From: Verrucomicrobiota bacterium
GTDB taxonomy: Bacteria > Verrucomicrobiota > Verrucomicrobiia > Opitutales > Opitutaceae
Direction: 5' to 3'
NCBI GenBank assembly: GCA_030916665.1
Contig: JAUPWC010000113.1
Location: forward strand, 1-11,234
Length of the DNA stretch: 11,234 bases
Shown: in pieces, positions 1 to 6,368 of the stretch
Layout of the letters: every line of letters starts with the position of its first letter
Numbering within the stretch: position 1 is the stretch's first letter
The notes under the pieces: model-generated
Seen by the model: the letters and a program-made list of their open reading frames with translations, nothing else
Database searches by the model: none
Told to the model about the DNA's origin: nothing
Position numbers and translations under genes: made by a program

Positions 1-1230
1 CACCCGGACAAGGTCTACCCGATCGTGCGTGTCTACGTGCAGGGCGAGGACGGCGCCGAGAAGTACTACGACGCCCCGCTGACCCGCAACGGCACCACGG
101 ACGCCAAGGATGCGATCGTGCTGCTCGACCTGAAGCGCGGCTTCGACTACATGGGTCAGATGGGCACGCTGGCCACTGCGGCGCAGAGCCCGCAGATCGC
201 CACCAAGCTGGCGCAGGGTGCGCAGGAGGCCGGTCCCGAGGCCAAGAAGTACCTCGATGACCTGACCGCGCGCACGAAGCCCGTGCCGAAGGACGCCACG
301 ACGCAGAAGATCGAGGCCGTGCGCCGCTACGCCACCGAGAACAACATCTCGTTCGACGAAGCCGCCAAGCGCCTGCAGACCGGCGGCGTGCTGCCGGGTG
401 CACCGAAGCAGCAGACCGACGCCGACAAGCGCCTGATCGAAGCCAAGATCACCGAGCTCGGCGCCCGCGCGCTGAAGAACGCGGCCGGCGGCGCGGAGCC
501 AACGTTGTCGCCCAGCACGCTGCAGACCATGGCGGACCAGTACCTATCCGGCGACAAGGCAGTCATGCAGAACCTCGGTCGCGGCGCACAAGGTGCGGCG
601 AACGTCGTGGCGCTGCGCGAGGCCATCGCCGAGGCTGCACGGAACAAGGGCCTGTCCGGCGCCGAGATCGCGGCCAAGCAGTCCGAGTTCATGGGCATGA
701 ACGCAGCGCAGCGCGCGCTCGGCACGCGCCAGGCCAACTTCGGGCTGGCGAAGTCCGAGGCCTACGAGATGGCCGACCTGGTCACCGAGACGTCGCAGAA
801 CGTCTCGCGCACCCAGTTCATGCCGATCAACAAGGCCCTGAACGCCTACAACACCAACACCGGCGGCACCGAGATCCGCGAGTTCGGCGCCGCCTTGAAC
901 TCGTTCATCAACGCATACGCCCGCGCGATCAGCCCGGTGGGCACGCCGACCGTCAGCGACAAGGACCACGCCCGCGCCATGCTTTCGACGGCTGACAGCC
1001 ACGAGCAGGTCGTCGCGATCATGGGCCAGTTGAAGAAGGAAATGGAAGCTGCAGGCCGCGCTCCTGGCGTTGTCAAGAAGGAAATCCGCGAGGGCTTCAC
1101 GAAGGACAACCAGTCTTCTGGTAGCGGCGCCGGCGCGGCCAAGCCCAAGTACCAAGAAGGTCAGACCGCCACCGGCCCGAACGGGGCCAAGATGGTCTTC
1201 AAGGGGGGTGCGTGGCAGCCGATGCAGTGA
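1..1230 (+). CDS. Phage virion-associated protein, 5'-truncated (probable internal/ejection protein)
   Basis: The frame is open from the first base (it begins HPDKVYPIVR), and the GTG at 25 has no ribosome binding site, so the gene very probably starts upstream. At least 409 residues are visible. They are mostly helical and rich in Ala, Lys and Gln, with no membrane segment or signal peptide. The C-terminal half carries a block seen in many phage proteins from this genome position, including AYARAISPVGTPTVSDKDHA (about nt 912-971). The protein ends in a short GPNGAKMVFKGGAW segment (about nt 1174-1215), a tail found at the end of many phage proteins. The stop overlaps the start of the next, much larger gene by 19 bases, so the two are probably co-translated. 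The order (medium helical protein, giant multidomain protein, lysis genes) resembles internal or DNA-ejection proteins of short-tailed phages. That role is inferred from context; no catalytic motif was recognised. Confidence 0.8.
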   Translation, partial: HPDKVYPIVRVYVQGEDGAEKYYDAPLTRNGTTDAKDAIVLLDLKRGFDYMGQMGTLATAAQSPQIATKLAQGAQEAGPEAKKYLDDLTARTKPVPKDATTQKIEAVRRYATENNISFDEAAKRLQTGGVLPGAPKQQTDADKRLIEAKITELGARALKNAAGGAEPTLSPSTLQTMADQYLSGDKAVMQNLGRGAQGAANVVALREAIAEAARNKGLSGAEIAAKQSEFMGMNAAQRALGTRQANFGLAKSEAYEMADLVTETSQNVSRTQFMPINKALNAYNTNTGGTEIREFGAALNSFINAYARAISPVGTPTVSDKDHARAMLSTADSHEQVVAIMGQLKKEMEAAGRAPGVVKKEIREGFTKDNQSSGSGAGAAKPKYQEGQTATGPNGAKMVFKGGAWQPMQ

Positions 1231-4200
1231 CCGATCTGCCGCCCGGCTTCGCGCTCGACGACGAGAAGCCGGTCAAGCGCTCGCCCGCCGAAGACAAGCT
1301 GGCCGTGCTGGCCAAGCTGTCGCCGGCCGAGCGTGCGCGCGACGAGCAACTGCAGCGCGATCCCCGGAACCGGGAAGCGTTGCGGGTTGCCGTCGCCAAC
1401 GAGAAGGACCCCGCAAACCGCGCGCAACTGCAAGCGCTGGCCGACGAAGAGGATCGGCTGTCCAGCGCCGCAGCTGAGCCGCCCCAAGGTTTCACGGTCG
1501 ACGAGTTGCCGGCTGGGTTCACGCTCGACGCGGCGAAAGGGTCGAACGAAGGAACCCCACCGCAGTCCCAAACCCGCAAAGTGGGCGTTCTTGAATCCGC
1601 GGGGCGTACAGCGGGTGGTGCCGCCATTCCGGTTGTACGGACATTGGGGCTTGCCGCAGCACTCATCGGTCGGGTGTTCGGCCGCGATGCGCAGGACACA
1701 GTCTTTCGTAAGGTAGACGAGACGCTAGAGTCCATGCGGAGTGTTTACTCCCCACGTGAAGGGGAAGACTTTAGCCTGACAGGCAGCATCTTGGGGGGCG
1801 TTGCTTCCGCGCCTATCGAAGTGGTTGGGGGCTTCGGCGCGCAGCACGGTATCGATCGAGCGGGTGAAGTCCTCGAACGCGGGGGTACGCTGGGAGAAGC
1901 GGCAAAAGCCGGAGCAGTAACTGGCGGGGTGCGGACAGCGCTCAATGCGCTTCCTGTAAAAGTCGGTGGGCGGGTAGGCTCCATGTTTGAGAGCAAAGTA
2001 GGTGCCACGCTCGGTGGTGGACTGTCGGGTGGCACCCTGGCGACCACCAGTGGTATTGCCGGGCGAAAGGCCGAAAACATGGCGTTGCCTGAGGGTGAGC
2101 AGTTCGCTGACCTGCGCTCCCCTGAAGAAGCAAGTCCAGTTGAGTTCGGTCTCGGGGCAGCGTTTGGGGCTGTGCCCGGGGCGGCGCGGGCAGCCACCGG
2201 AATTCCGATTGTCCGCAAGGTCGTGGATGCCGCGATCGAAGCCGCCACACCGCAGTTGAGCCCGACCACGATGAAGCGCGCGGCCACAGCCGTGGAAGCG
2301 GGCATCCCGATCAGCCCGCACCAACTGAGCGGCAACAAGTTCGTGAAGCTGCTGGGCGAGACGGCCGAAAGCGTGCCGGGCGCCGGCGGTGCGCAGTTGA
2401 AGCAGGCCCGCCGCGACAAATTCAGCGCCGCGCTGGCCAAGCAACTGGACCCCGAGACCACGGCCACGGTGCTCGACGACGCCACGTTCAAGGAACTGCA
2501 AGACGCGGCCGGCGAGCGCATCGGCGAGATTTCGTCGAAGTACGAGGTGCCGGTCGACGACTTCGGCGACCTGAACGCCGTTGCCCGCCGCGACACGCCG
2601 GACGTGCAGGCGGTGATCAAGACTTTCGCCGACGACCTGGCGCAGATCGCGGCCGAGAACGGCGGCGTGGTGCCGGGCGACACGCTGCGCAAGCTGCGCA
2701 CCGAGGCGCAGAGTCGGGCGCGCAACACCCGCGGCGCCAAGCCGGATCTGGGGAACGCGCTTGACGACCTGGTGCACCGGCTCGACGACGCGCTGGCCAA
2801 CAACATCGCCGACCCGGCCGACGTGGCCGCGCTGACCGACGCGCGCCGGCGCTACGCCGTGAGCAAGACTCTCGAGCCGCTGCTGGCGAAGTACCCGGAC
2901 GGCAACTTCCCGCCGTCGGCGCTCAAGGGTGTGGTCACGAGCACCAAGCAAGGCAAGCGGCGCATGGCGCGCGGCGAAGGTGGCGAGATGGGCGAATACG
3001 CCCGAGTCGGCCAAGACCTGTTGAAAGAGCAGGTCTCGTCGAACACGGCCGAACGCGCTGCGGTCTACAGCGTGCTGGGCGATGCCGCCAAGTTGTTCAA
3101 GGTCGGCGCGCTGTGGCTGCCGTCGGCCGCCTACAACTTCATCGGCCCGCGCGTCGTGAAGCGGCTGGTGGAGGCGCAGGCCAAGCGCAACGCGCCGCGG
3201 CCCGAGGGCCCGCCACCCGAGCCGACGCTCGGCCAAGGCTTCGAAGACGTGCCGCAGGGCACCCGCCCGGCCGGCCCTGGCCCGCTGGGCGACCTGACGC
3301 CGGACTGGGAGACCGCGCCCGGCGCCGCAGCAGCGCGCGAGCAAGGGGTGGACCCGACTGGCATGGTGCGAGCGGTCGACGAAGGTGCGCCCCTGCCTCA
3401 AGGCATCCCGCAGCGCCCCGGCGCGCAGATCCCGCTGGCCGAAAGCCGTCCGCTGGGCGACCTGACGCCGGACTGGGAGACCAGCCCCGGTGCGGGCGGC
3501 CCGGCCCGCGCCGGCGCGGAACCAGGTCTCGTGCCTGCCGTGGGCGAAGCGCCGCCGACCACCGGCCCACGTGCCGGGCTGGACGAGCGTGCCGGGCGAC
3601 AGATCCCGGCCGTGCCCGGCCGCCCAGACCTGCCCGACACGCTGGTGGCTGGTGGCCCGGCCGAGGTGGCCGCCACGGACACCGCCAACGCAGCCATGGG
3701 CACGCCTGGCGCGATCGAAGCGCGCCGGCAGCAGGGCATGGCCCGGGTCGAGCAGGCCGCAGCCGCCGAGCGCGCCGAGCCGGTGCCGGTCGGCGAGGCC
3801 ACCGAGATTCGCCCGCAGGAGGTCAAGCCCGCGCCGGAGATGCCCGACGAGAAGATCCCGGTCGGCGAGGCCACCGAGATCAAGCCGGAAGTCGTGAAGC
3901 CCGCGCCGGAGATCCCGGAGCACCCGGAGGTGGCCAAGGTCAAGGAGGCCATCCTCAAGAAGCGTGACGCCGAGGCGAAGAAGCGCGCCGCGGCCGACGA
4001 GCTCCGCAAAGCCGCCGAGGTGGAACCCGACCCCGAAGTGAAGGCTGCGCTGATCAAGCGTGCCGAAGCGGTGACGCCCAAGGAGAAGGCAGATGTCTCT
4101 ACCGACAAGTCAGTGGGCACCGGTGATCTACGGAAAGAAGCCGGTCAAGAAAGCGCCCCGAAAGACGGTGGCGCCAAAGCCCCGAAAGCGGCCGGCGAAG

Positions 4201-5018
4201 AGTCGCTAGATCTCGGGCTGCCGAACCTCGACGAAGCGTTCCTCGACACCCAGCTGCGTGCCAAGGCCAAGACCGAACCGCCGCCGACGCCTCGAGGCCG
4301 CCGGCAGTCGCGGCGTGCGATCGAGCAGGGCATCGCTGACGGCACGCTGGACGCCGAGGGCGGCACGCTGGCCTTGTGGGCCATGGACCAGAACCCGAAC
4401 CTCGCACGCGGCCTGCGCGTGGAGGTCGATGCGCCAGCCAACGCCCAGGCCAAGGGCAGCTACAACTCCGCGTCGCAGATCGTCAAGCTGTTCAAGGGTC
4501 AGACCAACCCGCAGACCGCCATCCACGAGATCCTGCACCACGCCGAGCGCTTGATGCCCGAGCCGGTGCAGCAGGGCATTCGCCGCTCGTGGGAGCGCGC
4601 GGTGAAGAAGATCATGTCCGAGGCCACCCCGGAGCGCCGTCAGGCCATGGAGGCCATGGACAAGGCCTCCGGTGGCGATGCCGACGCGCTGCAGACCGTG
4701 AAGAAGGCCTTCGCTGACGGCGTGCTGACGAAGGAGGACTACCAGTTCGTCAACCCGACCGAATACTGGGCGGTCAACGGCGCGCGGATCCTGCACGAGC
4801 GCTTCACCGGCCGCGGCAGCTGGCGCGCGCAGGCGAAGCAGTGGATGAAGGAGATGATCGAGCAGGTCAAGGGTACCGCAGGCATGCCCTCCGAGTCAGC
4901 GATCCTCAAGGCGCTCGACGAGGTGCTGAACCCGAAGTCCGTGACCGGGCAGCAGAAATCTGCCACGATGATCAAGTCCTTTGTTGGCCCGATACCAGAT
5001 AAAATTAAGGCGCGCTAA
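1212..5018 (+). CDS. Giant multidomain phage virion protein with C-terminal zincin-like (HExxH) domain
   Basis: This is a 1268-residue protein read from GTG 1212, which has a purine run AAGGGGGG at 1201-1208 just upstream. GTG 1227 is an alternative start. Residues 1-110 contain three PxGFxxD units (LPPGFALD, PQGFTVD, LPAGFTLD). Residues about 120-340 are Gly/Ala-rich and hydrophobic, as in proteins that enter membranes. Residues about 345-660 form a helical region seen in phage ejection-type proteins. Residues about 660-1020 are a low-complexity Pro/Ala/Glu linker with internal repeats and a charged helical stretch near 900-960. Residues about 1030-1245 hold HEILHH (H1105, E1106, H1109) and a downstream NPTEYWA (E1184) that could supply a third zinc ligand, a layout typical of metallopeptidase domains in large phage 'polyvalent' proteins. 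Likely role: virion protein injected with the DNA, possibly self-processing or degrading a host barrier; this is inference. Codon use differs at about 1560-2200. Confidence 0.85.
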   Translation: MAADAVTDLPPGFALDDEKPVKRSPAEDKLAVLAKLSPAERARDEQLQRDPRNREALRVAVANEKDPANRAQLQALADEEDRLSSAAAEPPQGFTVDELPAGFTLDAAKGSNEGTPPQSQTRKVGVLESAGRTAGGAAIPVVRTLGLAAALIGRVFGRDAQDTVFRKVDETLESMRSVYSPREGEDFSLTGSILGGVASAPIEVVGGFGAQHGIDRAGEVLERGGTLGEAAKAGAVTGGVRTALNALPVKVGGRVGSMFESKVGATLGGGLSGGTLATTSGIAGRKAENMALPEGEQFADLRSPEEASPVEFGLGAAFGAVPGAARAATGIPIVRKVVDAAIEAATPQLSPTTMKRAATAVEAGIPISPHQLSGNKFVKLLGETAESVPGAGGAQLKQARRDKFSAALAKQLDPETTATVLDDATFKELQDAAGERIGEISSKYEVPVDDFGDLNAVARRDTPDVQAVIKTFADDLAQIAAENGGVVPGDTLRKLRTEAQSRARNTRGAKPDLGNALDDLVHRLDDALANNIADPADVAALTDARRRYAVSKTLEPLLAKYPDGNFPPSALKGVVTSTKQGKRRMARGEGGEMGEYARVGQDLLKEQVSSNTAERAAVYSVLGDAAKLFKVGALWLPSAAYNFIGPRVVKRLVEAQAKRNAPRPEGPPPEPTLGQGFEDVPQGTRPAGPGPLGDLTPDWETAPGAAAAREQGVDPTGMVRAVDEGAPLPQGIPQRPGAQIPLAESRPLGDLTPDWETSPGAGGPARAGAEPGLVPAVGEAPPTTGPRAGLDERAGRQIPAVPGRPDLPDTLVAGGPAEVAATDTANAAMGTPGAIEARRQQGMARVEQAAAAERAEPVPVGEATEIRPQEVKPAPEMPDEKIPVGEATEIKPEVVKPAPEIPEHPEVAKVKEAILKKRDAEAKKRAAADELRKAAEVEPDPEVKAALIKRAEAVTPKEKADVSTDKSVGTGDLRKEAGQESAPKDGGAKAPKAAGEESLDLGLPNLDEAFLDTQLRAKAKTEPPPTPRGRRQSRRAIEQGIADGTLDAEGGTLALWAMDQNPNLARGLRVEVDAPANAQAKGSYNSASQIVKLFKGQTNPQTAIHEILHHAERLMPEPVQQGIRRSWERAVKKIMSEATPERRQAMEAMDKASGGDADALQTVKKAFADGVLTKEDYQFVNPTEYWAVNGARILHERFTGRGSWRAQAKQWMKEMIEQVKGTAGMPSESAILKALDEVLNPKSVTGQQKSATMIKSFVGPIPDKIKAR
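1227..1529 (+). repeat. Three PxGFxxD peptide units at the N-terminus of the giant virion protein
   Basis: The translated N-terminus shows DLPPGFALDDE, then PPQGFTVDE, then LPAGFTLDA within about 100 residues; the last two are almost adjacent. Such short motifs occur near the start of large phage virion proteins and may be docking or packaging tags. The repeat is seen directly; its function is inference. Confidence 0.6.
3282..3482 (+). repeat. 33-base perfect direct repeat in the linker of the giant virion protein
   Basis: The same 33 bases occur at 3282-3314 and 3450-3482, 168 bases (56 codons) apart and in the same reading frame. They encode PLGDLTPDWET. The repeat is identical at DNA level, including synonymous positions, which points to a recent duplication or to recombination within the Pro/Gly-rich linker. 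Confidence 0.9.
3786..3923 (+). repeat. Two imperfect 24-residue tandem repeats in the linker
   Basis: Two successive 72-base units encode PVGEATEIRPQEVKPAPEMP and PVGEATEIKPEVVKPAPEIP. The first 23 bases of each (3786-3808 and 3858-3880) are identical and the remainder has diverged. They lead into a charged helical stretch. The alternating Pro, Glu and Lys pattern suggests an extended, flexible spacer ahead of the C-terminal zincin-like domain. Confidence 0.85.
4080..4085 (+). promoter_or_regulatory. Strong internal Shine-Dalgarno (AAGGAG) inside the giant virion gene
   Basis: AAGGAG lies 7 bases before an ATG at 4093 that opens a +1-frame ORF. It fits the anti-Shine-Dalgarno better than the sites of most genes in this window. 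It could have arisen by chance from Lys-Glu-Lys codons. Confidence 0.45.
4093..4209 (+). CDS. Possible nested small basic protein (38 aa) in the +1 frame of the giant virion gene
   Basis: This ATG-initiated ORF of 38 codons lies wholly inside the large virion gene, shifted +1, and ends at TAG 4207-4209. It begins MSLPTSQWAPVIYG. Its last 24 residues include 12 Lys/Arg with Pro and Ala between them, and the whole peptide has no acidic residue, so it looks like a nucleic-acid-binding or otherwise polyanion-binding tail. An AAGGAG site sits 7 bases upstream. By hand count, third positions are G/C in about 27 of 38 codons in this frame against about 22 of 39 in the main frame over the same bases, the reverse of what a plain shadow would show. 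The main-frame product here is a low-complexity linker, which could tolerate overprinting. No known family was recognised; a chance ORF remains quite possible. Confidence 0.35.
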   Translation: MSLPTSQWAPVIYGKKPVKKAPRKTVAPKPRKRPAKSR

Positions 5019-5042
5019 GGTAGCGTCCCTTGATACTTTCAC

Positions 5043-5080
5043 AGAGGCCGACGATGACCAGTCAACAGGGGAACGACATG
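5043..5080 (+). promoter_or_regulatory. Two consecutive ribosome binding sites and ATG starts
   Basis: AGAGG (5043-5047) lies 6 bases before ATG 5054, and AGGGGA (5067-5072) lies 5 bases before the in-frame ATG 5078. Products would differ by 8 residues. Paired starts on a small membrane protein at the head of a lysis cassette recall the dual-start holin/antiholin arrangement of lambda S, but the resemblance may be accidental. Confidence 0.4.
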
Positions 5081-5365
5081 ACCCACATTCGCGACGGGGA
5101 TCCACCCATCAAGGTCAATCGTGAGATCCCCCTGTGGGGGCTCCTGTGCGTGATCGCGGTGATCGCAGGACAGGCGGTAACCCTGTGGTTTGGTCAGCAA
5201 CGCCAAGCGGAAGTGCTCAACGAGATGAGCGCGCAAGTGCGGCAGATGTCGCTGGACCTCGGTGCTCGCAACCTCAAGGACGTCGAGCACGATCTGAGGC
5301 TTGCTGATCACGAGCGCCGCATGCTGGCCGCGGAGGCAAGACCCTCAAGGGCAACGCCACCGTGA
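5054..5365 (+). CDS. Single-pass membrane protein at the head of the lysis cassette (holin/antiholin candidate)
   Basis: 103 residues from ATG 5054, or 95 from the in-frame ATG 5078; both starts have a good ribosome binding site, and the upstream TTG at 5030 does not look like one. A short polar N-terminus is followed by one transmembrane helix (about residues 25-47, EIPLWGLLCVIAVIAGQAV). A charged helical C-terminus follows, probably coiled coil (about 50-95). It begins 35 bases after the giant virion gene; no hairpin terminator was seen in that gap. Its stop overlaps the start of the next membrane protein gene as GTGA. Small membrane proteins of this layout precede endolysins in related phage lysis cassettes. 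It could be a holin, an antiholin or an accessory membrane protein; the sequence does not decide. Confidence 0.75.
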   Translation: MTSQQGNDMTHIRDGDPPIKVNREIPLWGLLCVIAVIAGQAVTLWFGQQRQAEVLNEMSAQVRQMSLDLGARNLKDVEHDLRLADHERRMLAAEARPSRATPP

Positions 5366-5757
5366 GCGGCCCCGACTACATCGCTGCGGCCGGGGCGCTG
5401 TTCAACGCCTTCACGTTCGATCGGCTGATCCCCTTCCTCAGCTTGATCCTCATGTCGGGTCTCTTCATCTGGGTGCTGTTCCAGGCCCAGAAGGGACCGG
5501 AGTTCGACGCCAGCGAGTTCCTGCGCGACGACCGGAACAAACTCAGCTGGGGGCGCCTCGCTGCCTTCATCTGCTGCATGTGCCACACGTGGGTGGTCTT
5601 CAGCCGCACGCTCAACGACAAGATCACTTTCGAAGAGCTCTGCCTGTACGCCGTGACCTGGTCAGGGTCCATGGTGCTGCTGCAGGCCATCGACGCCTGG
5701 AAGGGTGGCCGGCAGCAGTGGCCTCAACCCCCACCTACGCAGGAGCCCGCGAAATGA
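5362..5757 (+). CDS. Multi-pass membrane protein, probable holin
   Basis: 131 residues from GTG 5362, overlapping the previous stop by 4 bases (GTGA), with AAGGG about 10 bases upstream. Three hydrophobic segments are visible: about 21-41 (RLIPFLSLILMSGLFIWVLF), about 63-81 (including LAAFICCMCHTWVVF) and about 91-110 (ELCLYAVTWSGSMVLLQ). A charged loop lies between the first two, and a Pro/Gln-rich hydrophilic tail follows. The size and position directly before an endolysin fit a holin, which would open the inner membrane and release the GH19 enzyme, since that enzyme lacks a signal peptide. Holins are diverse in sequence, so the call rests on topology and context. The stop overlaps the endolysin start as ATGA. 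Confidence 0.65.
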   Translation: MSGPDYIAAAGALFNAFTFDRLIPFLSLILMSGLFIWVLFQAQKGPEFDASEFLRDDRNKLSWGRLAAFICCMCHTWVVFSRTLNDKITFEELCLYAVTWSGSMVLLQAIDAWKGGRQQWPQPPPTQEPAK

Positions 5758-6368
5758 TCACCGCACAGCAACTGATCGACTGCGGCATTGATCGCGACGT
5801 GGCCAAGCAGTTCGAACTGCCGCTCGACGCGGCGATGACGGCGTTCGCTATCAACACCCCCAAGCGCGCCGCGGCGTTTCTCGCGCAGGCCGCGCACGAG
5901 AGCATCGGTTTCACGCGCCTGCAAGAGAACCTGTCTTACACCACGCCCGAGCGGCTGCTGAGCGTGTTCAAGAGCCGGTTCGACGGTTTCGCCGACGCAG
6001 CGCAGTACCTGCGGCAGCCAGAGAAGCTGGCCAACCGCGTCTACAGCAACAGGCTGGGCAACGGCGACGAGTCGAGCGGCGACGGCTGGCGCTTCCGCGG
6101 CCGCGGGCTGTTCCAACTCACCGGCCGGGCCAACTACATGGCTGCTGGCGACGGGCTGGGCACGGACTACAAGGTCAACCCCGACCTGGTGGCCGAGCCC
6201 CCCGACGCGGCGTTCACGGCTGCATGGTACTGGGCCGTGGGCAACCTCAACGCGATGGCGGACGTCGGCCAGATCGACGTGGTCACGCGGCGCATCAACG
6301 GCCCGGCCATGCTTGGCGCCGACGAACGCCGGGCGCTGTACCAGCGTTTCCTGCAGGTGCTGGCATGA
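5754..6368 (+). CDS. Endolysin, glycoside hydrolase family 19 (chitinase-like) muramidase
   Basis: 204 residues from ATG 5754, with AGGAG at 5741-5745. The GH19 fold is recognisable from AFLAQAAHESIGF (residues 41-53), where E49 is the expected general acid. Further signs are the YSNRLGNGDESSGDGW stretch (97-112), the strongly conserved FRGRGLFQLTGRANY (114-128), and a C-terminal WYWAVGNLN/VVTRRINGP region (158-184). The length equals a single catalytic domain; no separate cell-wall-binding domain and no signal peptide or anchor are visible, so export through a holin is expected. In phages this family cleaves the peptidoglycan glycan strand. It overlaps the holin candidate before it and the Rz gene after it by 4 bases each (ATGA). 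Confidence 0.93.
   Translation: MITAQQLIDCGIDRDVAKQFELPLDAAMTAFAINTPKRAAAFLAQAAHESIGFTRLQENLSYTTPERLLSVFKSRFDGFADAAQYLRQPEKLANRVYSNRLGNGDESSGDGWRFRGRGLFQLTGRANYMAAGDGLGTDYKVNPDLVAEPPDAAFTAAWYWAVGNLNAMADVGQIDVVTRRINGPAMLGADERRALYQRFLQVLA

Noticed and set aside
1725..3923. 732-residue open frame on the minus strand
   Set aside because: It lies fully antisense to the giant virion gene, is rich in Arg, Gly, Ala and His, has no recognisable motif and no ribosome binding site. It is a typical by-product of GC-rich coding sequence.
3282..3923. CRISPR-like repeats
   Set aside because: There are only two copies of each repeat, in frame within one coding sequence, and they encode conserved peptides. 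There is no regular repeat-spacer array.
5019..5053. Possible terminator or promoter between the virion and lysis genes
   Set aside because: No GC-rich stem with a T-run and no convincing -35/-10 pair could be seen in these 35 bases.
5301..5753. N-terminal extension of the endolysin frame
   Set aside because: The extension runs through the holin candidate in another frame and is Arg/Pro-rich. The GH19 domain begins at ATG 5754 with AGGAG upstream and an ATGA overlap.
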